A stretch of 60,000 nucleotides of DNA from positions 18,387,934 through 18,447,933 of the forward strand of contig NC_045138.2 in the NCBI RefSeq assembly GCF_008831285.2, read 5' to 3'. The notes below the pieces were generated by a model. The model saw only the letters and a program-made list of their open reading frames with translations. It searched no databases and was not told where the DNA came from. Source of the stretch: Nymphaea colorata (lineage: Eukaryota > Streptophyta > Magnoliopsida > Nymphaeales > Nymphaeaceae). A program made the translations under genes and the position numbers. This document shows, in pieces, positions 44,620-56,464 of the stretch (the first letter of the stretch is position 1; the number at the start of each line of letters is the position of its first letter).

Positions 44620-44861
44620 ATGTTGAATTATACTCAAAACAAACCAAGGGGGGGCTTTTGACACTTGTTGTATTATGATATCCAACATCTGACTCAACTT
44701 ACAACGTGTGTCTACATGTGGCAAAGCCACCGATTTGTGCGGTAAAATTGGAATAAGAGAATGCTAAGGGAGAGTTTGATGAGAAGAACAATGTGTTTTC
44801 TTGTACCTGATGTTCTTAAAGAATACGGTCTAAGAATGTCATAATATTCTTGTTCAAGAAA

Positions 44862-45081
44862 CATGGCGTGTCCCTAGATATTGTTCTTGCATCTAATAAT
44901 CAAACACTAGACATAATCACATCATGTTTTTTAAGACAAAAATATTGTGTTCTTGAAAAACATAATACTCTTTTTAGCAAATGCCCTTTAATTGAACTTG
45001 TAGTTCACGATGCAAAATATTAACTGTGAATACAGCATCGAGGTTTTGTATATAATACTGGGGAGCGTACATCGGCAGCCA
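44862..45081 (+). repeat. dispersed direct repeat, copy 2 (copy 1 at 42238-42475)
   Basis: Same orientation and extent as copy 1. Here the sequence continues to the left without the palindrome (44795-44861, ending AATATTCTTGTTCAAGAAA), so this locus shows what the repeat's left side looks like when not interrupted. Confidence 0.88.
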
Positions 45082-45499
45082 TGACAAAGTACATATCTCA
45101 TATACCTATTGATATTCCAAGGATATATAGAACTTCATAAGTATCATACATATAATACCGTCGATAGTTGTCTATGTTGAGTATGGATAAATTTAAGGGT
45201 GTTCATTGAATTTTTTATGCGCCATAAGCTAAGAGACAATGGCATCACTTAATTTGATAGCATAAACAAAAATCAACTAAATTTCTTCTTAAAAATAATG
45301 TTTGAAACCATGTTTTGTTGAAAATAAAGATGTCTTTTCTAAGTCGTTTGAGTGAGTGGGAGAGAACTCTACCACTGGAGTGAGAGGCCGAAAACCTCAT
45401 TCCTTCCCCTTGTTCTTGGGGTCCCTATTGTGAGCTGTTCATTCTTGTGTGCTAAGTGGTGTATTTTAAAAACTTCATTTTGTTAAATAAATTAAATAC

Positions 45500-45914
45500 A
45501 TCATGCCATTTGGTTATGCAGTCAAATTCAAAGTCATATTTAAATATGAACAAAGAAAAAACATATCTGAATTCGAAACCCGATTTTACAATCATAATCC
45601 AATTTTTTATATAAGCATCTAAATCCAATTTTTTATATAAGCATCCAAATCCAATTTTTTTAACCAAATTTGGCATACATTCAAAATGTAAGAGAATTAG
45701 ATATAAGGTATTTGTTTAAACATAAATCAAATCCAAATCCATATCTAAATCCAATCAGATATTTATGTATATCTGAATTCAATCGGATGTCATTTCTCAA
45801 ATCCAATTATGATCCGATTTTTAATTAGATATTGATTTTTTTTCCATATCCAATTTTTTTGAAAACTATTTAGTCAGATAACCCCAATCCAAATCAGATA
45901 TATTGACATCCTTA
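45500..45914. mobile_element. MITE-like element of the TAGGGATGTCAA family, left end unclear
   Basis: The right end AGATATATTGACATCCTTA matches the inverted start of the elements at 39117 and 43621. The interior has the same AATCCAAT/ATCCGATT composition. Inside, a 26-bp unit (AATCCAATTTTTTATATAAG...) is repeated in tandem at 45596-45647 with a partial third copy. The left end could not be placed exactly. Confidence 0.55.
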
Positions 45915-46298
45915 CCTTAATATCCCTTTTTCCCCTTCCAAATGACATGATATGATAGTACATGGATATATATTTCTTCACTTGATTTCGTTGTTTTCTT
46001 TTTTTTTTTTGTATACAGAACACCAGGTTTGAAACTTGGGCACGTTGCATATATCTATAACCAAAATGATGAAAGCAAATTAAAATCATATAGAATTGTA
46101 TCTGCATATTAAAAAACATTTTTTTATAAGTTTATGATATTTTAGATTTAAAGATCATTCATAAGGTTAACTGGAGAAAGTAAAAGCATTAAAAACAAAG
46201 GGACTGGTGTCTTTTGTGTGTGCGTGGGTGTGTGCGGAGAGAAGGAGAGAAATGACTGATGTCTTTTGTATCTATGTTCTTGTGTGACATATATAAAA

Positions 46299-46305
46299 TG
46301 AATGG

Positions 46306-46343
<38 letters not shown>

Positions 46344-46350
46344 CCGTTCA
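46299..46350. repeat. (TA)n microsatellite inside a short inverted repeat
   Basis: TGAATGGCTC, then a long AT run, then GAGCCGTTCA. The arms are 10 bp with one mismatch, so the whole tract can fold as a hairpin. Confidence 0.85.
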
Positions 46351-46835
46351 TTTTTGCTCATTATAAAAACACTAGTAAAAATAGAAAAATGATCAACTTT
46401 ATATATATTTTGCATCAACTTATACTTAAGGTTATATTGGTAAGGTTGGATTTCAAAAAAATCAATCTCAAATATTTAGAGAAACTGATAGAATCCAGAC
46501 ACTTAGGTCGGGGATAAAAACTAGACCCTTTAATTTTTTTTCTCAAAAAATTATTTCAAATAAAATAGAAACTTGTTAAGATACTTATAAAAAATATTTT
46601 GATATAAAACATTCTTACTGTTTTATCATTTGGGATTAATATTGTTGTTTAATCTTCCTTGGGAATTCTTTTCCCATGGCATGGAAATGTTTGTAATTAT
46701 TTATGCTAAAATTGATTGTGAAAATTTTCACCTAATGATAATTTCTAGTTTGTGGCAGGGGCGGGATTGGTTCTCTTTTATAATTAAGATAATTAAATAT
46801 GGTGATCATGTGTAGAAATTACCAGATTGTTGTCG

Positions 46836-46998
46836 GTAATGACAGAGCCAGAAAAATTGGTTGGAAGGGTACTAGTTTAAAAATACTTATATTTGGTGGG
46901 ACCTTTATATATATAAGTATAGATGTTGAAAGATGCCTATTAAAAATAAATAAATTTTAAGAGATTAGTGTGGGCAGTTGCCCACACGTGTCACCATG
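46836..46998 (-). repeat. dispersed repeat with GTGTGGGCAGTTGCCCACAC palindrome, copy 2
   Basis: The inverted partner of 37064-37205. It carries the same 20-bp palindrome at about 46970-46989 and ends on the left with TGACAGAGCCAGAAAAATT. Confidence 0.7.
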
Positions 46999-47323
46999 TG
47001 GCTATGCGACTGATCATGAAAGTTCCTACAAAATTGCATGGCTAGTTGGAACAATAGTTTTTTCAACAGTTAAGAGACAACAACTAATTTTTATACCGCA
47101 TTGAATGAAATATGAAAAAATATCAAGTATTTGCAGACGTTGGGGTTATGGAACTTTGAACTTTTTGTTCCACCCCACGAATGAACCAGCATTAAATACC
47201 AGAGATTTTAATGCCAAACATTTTTTTCATCAACTAAACAAATGCTACCTTAAAAGGAGGAAATCAGCTGTTAACAACACCAATGATTTGAATGCAGTAC
47301 CATTCGCCCGTGTGCACGCACGT

Positions 47324-47354
<31 letters not shown>

Positions 47355-47908
47355 CACACACATGAACAGAGAAAGTAACTGTTTCATTTGGTTACAGAAT
47401 ATGAATAGCTGGTGAAGACTTGCTCAAACACGCACTAAACTCCAATTAAGTTATTAAAAATAACACCAATATATGATCCATTATCATAACACATCAACCT
47501 ATAGAGAGAGAACCAAATCTGTGACCAAGGGAAATAAAGGAATAAAATGATAAAGAAAGCACATGCATGGAGAAGAAGTCTGTTGCTACCTTCGTATCAA
47601 AAAACTGATTCACAGTTACAGTCTCGTACAAAGCAACAGATATGCAAAGCATTTTAAGGAATCAAAGGCAGCAATGAACCTGACGGTTTACAATAGTGGC
47701 ACTCATTCACTATAATGTTCTTCATTCATGATCGAAAAGAGTTTAGTTTTTATTGCTGCAGCAGATAGTGCAGCTCTGACAGCAGCTTTACGTCCTAAAC
47801 CTAATTTCACGATCATTTAAATCATAAGTTATGATAATTGAGTTTGGACGCTGCAGATGAAAGCAAATTTTCTTTTGGGCATTATCATGTGTATGATGTA
47901 TTAATCTA
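46999..47908. other. intergenic, no gene recognised
   Basis: AT-rich DNA with a (CA)n(TA)n(CA)n tract at 47327-47361. I searched the minus strand here for the missing later exons of the LIFEGUARD-like fragment (47909-48046) and found none. Confidence 0.5.
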
Positions 47909-48046
47909 TTATTCATCTGTGAGGACGATCTGGACGGTGAGGATGGAATAGATCTTCCGGATGAATTGCCATCGAAGCTTCTGGTTCTCCATCATCCCCG
48001 GGTACAGTGGTGGTGCCACTCCGGCCTCCACATCGCCACCCTTCAT
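47909..48046 (-). pseudogene. LFG: truncated LIFEGUARD/BAX-inhibitor-1-like gene, first exon only
   Basis: From ATG at 48046 the frame reads MKGGDVEAGVAPPLYPGMME then NQKLRWQFIRKIYSILTVQ, the usual N-terminus of plant LIFEGUARD (LFG/BI-1-like) proteins. These are seven-membrane-span regulators of cell death and calcium. The similarity stops at about 47920 inside the expected first membrane segment (VQIVLT), with no GT donor, and the frame ends at TAA 47909-47911 after 45 codons. No later exons lie downstream. The upstream side looks intact: a pyrimidine-rich leader and a TATAAAA motif at about 48160-48167. The fragment may still be transcribed but cannot make a functional LFG protein. Confidence 0.78.
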
Positions 48047-48180
48047 GTTGTTGCTTGTCTCCTGCCCGTCACCACCTGATAACCACTGTGAGAGAGAGAT
48101 AGAAGACAATGGAAGATCAGCAGAAAAATTTGGGGATGGAGAGAGGGAGCGATGGAAGGATTTTATAAGTAGCAAGGGGA
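48047..48180 (-). promoter_or_regulatory. leader and TATA-like box of the truncated LFG copy
   Basis: On the minus strand ACTTATAAAATCC (about 48159-48171) is followed by a CT-rich leader running to the ATG at 48046, as in a normal plant core promoter. It suggests the truncated copy carried its own promoter. Confidence 0.45.
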
Positions 48181-48748
48181 GGTTGGTTCAATGAGCCTTC
48201 CTGTTTCCTTCATCAAACACCCTCTTTTAGTTTTTCCATGCTTTAAAATCTATCGGTGGACCTGTGGTCTGAAGTTGATCCAAGTCGGATACCATTTAGA
48301 TCCAGATCCAACTCAACAGGTTGACTCCTTCACACGTGTCAACGAGAAGTTGTACACTGGTATAGTTGTATTACCTCTATTCTGATTCTTATGACCCGGA
48401 TCCGTTCGTACCCAAAATGGCCGGTCGGCTGATGCAGATTCTATTGTCAAGCAGGTTGATCGGACAACGGTTTTCTCTGTCACCGGATCGATATCGCAAA
48501 AATCCGGCAACTCATTTTAGCTGTTTCCGCCGAAGGTTAAAGATAAGCAATATAGCATTTTTATGAATAGATGAAGTTTATTTTTAAGAAATAAAAAGAT
48601 TTCGTGCATTTTCCGGGGGAAAAGGTTTCAATGAGATGAAAGATTTCGTGCTTTGATCTTTGAAAGAAGAAAAAAAAATACTGTACTATTTCTCCTCCTC
48701 TACTGCATTTCACCACCGTAATCAAACACACCCTTAAACATCGCCAAT

Positions 48749-48820
48749 ATGACACACACGATTATTTGGAACATTTTTTAATTAATGACACACACGATTA
48801 TTTGGAACATTTTTTAATTA
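48749..48820. repeat. perfect tandem duplication of a 36-bp unit
   Basis: Two identical units starting ATGACACACACGATTATTTG and ending TTTTTTAATTA (48749-48784 and 48785-48820) are followed by the first bases of a third. There are no differences between the copies, so the event is recent or the collapse/expansion is an assembly matter. Confidence 0.92.
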
Positions 48821-51800
48821 ATGACACCAATGGTGGGTTATAAACCTCCTACTCACCCTTAAGTTGATGTTGATGGCATTTTTTTTGTGGAATAATTTTT
48901 TTAATGCATTGAGAATCCAACGGCTACCCATCTCCCAATAATATAATAAATATTGGCAAAAGTACCGTAAATTTATTGTGAACTATGATATTTTCAAAAA
49001 CCAACCAAGCAATGAAAATGATAATATATCTAAAACATTCTGGTTTTGTAAGTATTGCACAACGTTATTATTAACAGCAACAACACAATTTTTTCCCATT
49101 TATATATTTTTAATGCTATTAGCATTTACCAAACGAAAAAAATGTTCATCTCGAGGTTCTACAAGGACACGTGGCTCCACCATGGGTTTTTCCCTGTTCC
49201 GGCATGTGTTTGTTTTACCAAAGAGTCATATTCGAAAGGCACGTTTGATTTCTCATAGATCACAAATTGAAACTCAAATTTATAATAGTTGAAATCCACA
49301 CTTGTATCAAAATGTGGATTTCTACAACCATCTTTACTTTGAATTTCAAATCCACAAGTAAAAATCATGGACTTGAAATGGAAGGTCTGATTTGAAAACC
49401 GCAGATCTTGATCTGAGATCACCACGGATCTCAGATCCTTGAGATCACCAAGGATCTTATATTCACAGTAATCAAACATGGAGGAAGAACAGTGATAAAA
49501 AAACAATGAAAAACAGAAAAAAAAAAGAGAAGAAGAGATGATGACTTGACTGTTAAGACGTTCTACCTAACAAATAAATAACATGCTTGAAGGAAAGAGA
49601 TGTGCCTGTATTTTTATAAAGGTTATGCATTATGTTCATTTTAGGTAACTCTCACTTTTATGAGTTTTTTTTTCTAAAGTGTATGGGCATTTGTGTAATT
49701 TATTATTTAACAAATTTTATTGTCATTCAATGTCCTTCCACCTTTTTCAGTCTTCAATGCCACTGGTACCCGGTACTGGTGTTGTTCGAAAAAATCGGTT
49801 AGAACCGACCTGTTTAAGTCAGCACGAGCATGATTTAGGTATTTCTTGTCTCCAAATTTTGTTATATATTTTCTTTTTATCGACTCTCTCTCTCATTTAT
49901 ATATATATACATATAAAAGAGAGAAGGTTGGGTTTTACGTGAGCTCTTAATTCAGTCAGCCAACAATTCAGTCAGCCAAGTCAGGCTTGCCCAGCAAAAT
50001 TCTTTTATCGGGCTCTGTGTAATAATCAGGTGGTATGGTTCTTTCCCCATTTGTGTGACAACGCTCACGCCGCCAAACTGGACACCTGGCCGTGTAAGGT
50101 GAGACATTTGAAATAACACCACTTACTTTTCTTGTGAATTTTGTCAATTTTAGTGGGATTCTAAATAAGCATACTTTTAGGTTCCCTTTGTTTCCTCCTT
50201 TTATATATATCAAAAATGGCAAGCCATCCCTCAACGTTCCTATGGACAGCACCCAAGGACCATTTCACGCAGCACTAAGGAACCAAGAAATCAGGGTGCA
50301 GGGCCACAAACTCCAAGCGGACTTACGTGTCCATTAAATATTCAATAACTAATTACTTTTTGAAGAAACATATCTTCCGTTCAGGACCATACCACCATCT
50401 CAAATAAAGTGATCGCATTCAAGCTGTAATTCCAAATGCAATTAGTTGCCAAGAAGCAGTGACCGGCCTACCTGCCTTGGTTTTCAATGCCTCCATTTGA
50501 TATAGTTCCTACTTGGTCGTCTTACTGGCATCGATAGTTCTCTCAATCGAGCATTCAATTCAAACGGGAGACCCAAATAAACTCAGGCTTCAAATCCATT
50601 TGGACCTGTTTGCTTGGTCCAGGAAATGATGATCTCCATGGTTTGGTGAATGATTGTGTGGTGGGATCAGGTTGCTCCTTTCTCCTCCTCTTCCCACTAT
50701 GAACTCACTGATTGGCAGGCCCTGTTTGCTCTTATCCCAATTTCCCATCCCATGTGAACTCAATCAAGAAGCAGACGCCATCAGATAATGGAACTAAATG
50801 TGAGTTTGGCTCCTTGCATTCCAGGGTCCACCTGAGGTCCAGTGTGGAAATCGGAGAAGACGACCTCCATATCTAACAGCCATTGCATGATTGGTGGTCT
50901 CGCTCTACCAAAGCAAAACAGATCCTTTTTAAGGTAATCAGACTATGCGATCCGCCAAATTATGTTCACATTATTAATGTTCCCACTACATATACACATT
51001 TCAAGCTGACGTCTTCAAGTTGACAACCATCACGATCTTCTCTTAATTTCACATTCTTCTGTTCCCACCTGTTCATTACGTGTGATAGTAACTCATACAT
51101 AATTAATTTTCTGTGACTCTAGGAGTGAGGAGATCAACTGCTCGACCACAACAGTCAATTGTAGTCTCTTTCTTCAGGGATGTTTGAAATGTTATTCAAC
51201 ATTTTAATTATCTTAAAAAAATAGGCGGTGCTTGGATGACAGCTCAAAACCAGCTTTTGGAAGCAAAACCAGGCTGTGCTTCCAAAGTGTCATTTCAAGA
51301 GCGTTTAAATAACATTAAAACTGACTGAGAACTTATTCTTATCACACAAACTAAGCTTTTTTTTCTTGTTATCCAAATATTTAAACAAAGTTTTGAAAAA
51401 TGGGTTTTAACTAGTTTTCACATAATTTGGTTTTCTCAAAACCTTTTTTTTAGACCATTATCCAAACGCACGCACAGTTTGGATCTTTCATTTGTGTCCC
51501 AGAAGCTGTGTGTTTTGGCTCCGTTTTTTTTTTTTTGTTTTACTCAGGAGTACCTCAGTCACTTTGGGAATTTAAATACCTTGGTGGTGTTAATGAAGAC
51601 ACCATTGTTCAATCTGTCAGGGCGATTTGATGGCTAGTTGATCTGTGTTTCTTTTATGAGTGGTTTGGCAGCATGAACATATTTTTATATGATCTGATAT
51701 AAAGATTGCAACAGATTCATAAAATCTACATATATTCCTACGTTTTCAGTATCTGCTCTAATATTTAAAGCGGATTCAGGAAACACTCTGCTGCCAAACT

Positions 51801-54800
51801 TTGTCTTACAAGTTTCCTGCCAAATTTCTTGCCTGTTTAATTGATTTGTACTGCTTTTTGAGGCATAACTTTGAATAATCGACGGCACTCCATGACTACA
51901 ACATCAGAAAGTGAGACTTAGAGGTAACAGAATATTAGCCTGACCGCCTTCCTCAGAAGCCGCCATCTCAAGAAAGGTCTTTAAAGGCAACCCCAACTGT
52001 GCTCCAGCTAGCCAGCTAGTGAACCATCGTCAATTTGGCAGGTTCTACTCTTCATCAACCACAGATAAAAAGCTATTTGGTTCTTTTCAAGATGATTAAG
52101 CAAGTGGGTCTAGGCAACTCTTTGGAATTCAAATTCCTTCAAGAAGTTCCAACTGCAAAAATAAAAACTTCGAAACAAATGAGGACTTGCATATTGACGC
52201 CAACCATGTTCTAGATGACCGCATTTGTTGCCTTAAAACACAAGAATATTAACAAATTTACAAGGAAGTAATGGCTACCACATGATCAGTTAAGCGAAAG
52301 ACAGGAAAAACACAAAATCTAAGAGACAAGCGTGTAAGCATACGGCAGGAATGCCATTGAAACAAAACCTTGTTTCTTATGATCAAGTTAATTCAATCTT
52401 TTCTTGGTGCTTGTTCAATGGTTCCAGGGAGGTGAGCTATGGACTAACCCAACAAGAAATCCTACTTAGTCACGCCAATTTTCTTCACATCAGAAGCCCA
52501 AACAAACGCTATGCCTTGTCCACCCCCATTTAGCCAGCACACTGTATAGTTGCTTTCAATAAAAAAGAGGCGATCGTTTCCTAAGTTTGAACACTCGATC
52601 AGTGCATTCTTATATGACCAAATGCTGTTGAATTATCTATGTTTTATGCTCGTCATTCCATGTATATCTTATCCTCTCACGTCATACATTACGACAATAT
52701 CTTTAGAGGTCAACTCAAGCTAGATTTTGACCGTATTTAGTTCCAATTCACATTTTATTCACACTAGAGTTTGAATATTTTTTCTCAATTAATTCCACGA
52801 ACATTTTATATATCCAAACTGGTAAGCCAAGACGGATGGATGTTGCTGTCGCAAAAGAACTGCCAGTGAGAAAATTTGAAGTTCAATCATTGCTGCTTTC
52901 AGCCACTGATGTGGTGGAAAAGATGACCTCTCCTCTATTCTACGATCAATAATGTCTTTAGAGAGACCGAAAGAAATGCAAAAACGGAACTTACAGAAAA
53001 GAACACAAACAATCTTTATGCTTTTCGAATGTCGATAACTCAAGCTCCCTACAGAAAAGCATCTTTAAACAGACTAAAAGCAGATCTTGGATCTGGATCC
53101 TAACAAATGAGAATAATTAAATGAAATCCAAAATATAAGAAATAGACCCTGATGCACCCCTCCTGCGTCAGCCAACCATACAAAATCACATACAAAATCA
53201 AGTAATTAGAAAAAAAAAACTGGAGGTCACTGTCTCTAGACAGAGCACTTTGGAAGATGGTAGCCCGTCAAGTTGGCACACTTGCTTCGGAAACCGCCAT
53301 TACAGATCGAGTTAGACCAAATGGCTTCCTCCAGTTAGCAATAAGTTGAATTTGTCTTCTTCGTATAATGAGGACAAAAGAAATTCAGCTAGACATTCAT
53401 GATCAATGAAATTTACGTTCCCTACTTGGTGCAAGTTAGATGCCTACATCTTATCATATTGCTTTCTTATTCTATCTTCATTTTCTGAGATTGGCTTCAT
53501 GAAGATAAGTTGGTGTGACCAAATTGGCCTTCATATACTTTCTATAGGCATTAGGTTAGGTTTTATTGTTTGACAATAGGAGCAGTTCATCATTGTTTCA
53601 TGGATCTATCTTAAAAGTCGATGCAGATTTATGTAACACTACATTACAATATTCCAATTATACTTATACTGTGCTTGAGTTTCATTTAATATCGTGAATC
53701 GCATTTATTGCAATCTTCGACCTTCTTATGAAAGAAAAGGCTATGATAACTGGATATTCATTAATGCGAATTGCACTCAAACGATTAGTACAGGGAGGCA
53801 CGTAGCTGTCGTATTAGGGGGCGAGAGTTTGTCGCCGAAAAGCAATTCACTCTTCGAGCAAGCTAAAGCTGTTGATCGGCCACTTGATTAATTTGTAAGC
53901 TCGATTATAGAGCATTAACGTTCTTTCAAGTGATTGAGATCGATGGTATACGCACTCCCCAACAAGTTCCAAACATGACTTTGGTTGTATTATTAAGTGA
54001 GATCCAGTTAGCCTAAACACGCGTGGTATGGACAGCCGTCGATGTGATGCAAGGACCGACGCAAGCAACCGAGGGCGCTACGCAGGGAAGGTGGACTCTG
54101 CCAAGATTAGCCACAAGAAAAAGGTTCCGGGTCCAACTTGCACTCAAATTTACCATCATATAATCCATTACTTATACATAACAACTTCTCAGCGAAGCTG
54201 AGCCACCTATCTACTTGGACACCTTTGGTGAGTTTGGTGACTTAAAATTGTTAATATCTCATGAATCTGTTCTAAAATTTAGAAAAGAATTACAGAATAT
54301 TGTAACATTAGATTTTTGTTATATAAATCTTCCCTAATTTTTAGGACATAACAGCTTGTTGATGTTAATAAACAACTCCTAATTGTCGATGAAAAATCTA
54401 CTTTACATGGTGCATTTTGTAAGAAGCTTAAAACACAATGTCTTTGGTTTAAGAAACATTTAATAATCAAACGAAACATTATGTTTTGTTTTATTAAAAT
54501 AAAGATGGTACTGAAACTTCTTCTTCATGTCTAAGTTTTTTAGGTCTGTAGTGATTTGAGATGCTTAGGACCTCTCCTTCTCATCAAACTTTAAATTCCT
54601 AATTTTTAGCATGTAATACTGACAGATCTACCACAACATTTAAGTATCTTCTACGAAACTATAACCACGCGGTTTGCACTGGAATGGCTGTCCAGCCAAT
54701 GGACACAGTAAACGTGTCCGCCGCTAAATGGCTAACCACGACACGTATATAGGAATGCAGGACCCGACAACCGACGCCCGTCAACAACCGCGGCCCCACA

Positions 54801-54890
54801 GAAGTTAGAGAAATAGAGTCCACGTCTACAGCGCTGGGACCCACATGGCTGAAGGCAAGCGTCACAGTGAACCAGAAAGATGACGCCTTC
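48821..54890. other. intergenic, no gene recognised
   Basis: A 6-kb gene-free stretch left of the sulfate transporter. It includes a 17-bp direct repeat (ATTCAGTCAGCCAA-type, about 49951-49979). At 51.2-51.5 kb there is DNA with TGCTTGGATGACAGC and ATCCAAACGCAC ends, like parts of 27.5-27.7 kb, which may be MITE remains. Short ORFs (53694-53891 +, 54659-54961 - and others) show no domain. Confidence 0.45.
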
Positions 54891-54897
54891 TCGCACT

Positions 54898-54905
54898 CTA
54901 TAAGA
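54898..54905 (+). promoter_or_regulatory. TATA-like box of the sulfate transporter gene
   Basis: TCTATAAG lies about 95 bp before the start codon at 55000, in less AT-rich DNA; the position suits a core promoter with a short leader. Confidence 0.5.
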
Positions 54906-54999
54906 TGGACGTCCCGGTGCTCCATCCCCGCCACCACCATCCTCGCCGCCCCACCGCCCAATTCTCGCCGGCTGGAATTCTTTGCCTGTTTATTATAAG

Positions 55000-56407
55000 A
55001 TGGGCAATGTCGGGCACATGGATTTAACGCACCGGGTGTCGGTCCCGCCGCCGGAGCCTTTCTTTCAGGCGATGAAAGCGTCGGTAAAGGAAATGTTCTT
55101 CCCCGACGACCCGTTTCGCCGGTTCAAGGGGCAGTCGGCCCGCCGCAGGGCCGTTCTGGCGTTCCAGTATGTCTTCCCCATAATGGAATGGGCCCCGACG
55201 TACACGAAGGAGTTTCTGAAGTCGGACCTGATCGCCGGAATAACCATCGCCAGCCTCGCCATTCCGCAGGGCATTAGCTACGCCAAGCTCACCAACCTTC
55301 CTCCCATCTACGGCCTCTGTAGGTTCCCTTTCATAGTTAATTAGCACCATCCTGCCGGCATTTTACTTGTTACCAATCCCATGAATATGATGATTTCATC
55401 TGCAGTCATCGTGACAGCCATAACCATCTTGTTGATGGTGGGTTGCTAGTGAACAAACTCAATTTGTTCTTTTCCTTCTTACCGTCTGTTATGATCTGGT
55501 GGGGTTGAATTCGTTGCATTGGTTTTTTCTGACACAAAAGCTAGCAAACACCCAAGCATAACGGCAACTTTTGTGATGATAAAAGTAAAAGTAACAGCAA
55601 AAATAGCTTCTTCTTTTCGATAAGGATAATATTAGCAGGTTGTTTTACATGCAGCTAGCATCATCATGATAATCATGTGAAGTCTTTTCCTTTACGAGTT
55701 GATTCCTTGTCCTAATTTTCTTGTGACTTTTGTCTGGTTTATGGTGTAGACTCGAGCTTCGTGCCGCCGTTGATCTATGCGATAATGGGTAGCTCGAGGG
55801 ACGTGGCAATAGGTACGGTGGCGGTGGCGTCGTTGCTGATGGCATCGATGCTGGGGAAGGAGGTGTCGGCAGCGGCGCAGCCGGGTCTATACATCCACCT
55901 GGCCTTCACGTCCACTTTCTTCGCCGGAGTGTTCATGGCCGCCCTTGGATTTCTCAGGTGTGTACAGAAAGAGAGAAGCATCTGCCCTGTTCTTGATATG
56001 ATTCACCTCTTCATCTCTTAGAATATTGACTTGCTTTTTGTACTATTTCCTTTCGTGGGGGTATCATTTCGCTTGGTCAGGTTGGGGTTTATAGTGGATT
56101 TCTTGTCGCATGCAACGATCGTGGGATTCATGGCGGGGGCCGCTACCGTAGTCTCCCTGCAGCAGCTGAAGGGCATGCTGGGGCTGCAACACTTTACCAA
56201 CGAGACCGATCTCCTCGACGTCCTGCGCTCAGTCTTCTCCCAGTCTCACAATGTTAATCTCTCTCTCTCTCTCTCTCTTCTTAGAAATCAGCTAGTAGTT
56301 CATCGATACCTGATTTAAATGTGTGCATACAATGAGGTTAATCCAAACACAGAAAAGGACGGGATGCAGGTGAATCCTTGGTCTGTGCATAAAGCCTGCA
56401 TGCCTTG

Positions 56408-56464
<57 letters not shown>

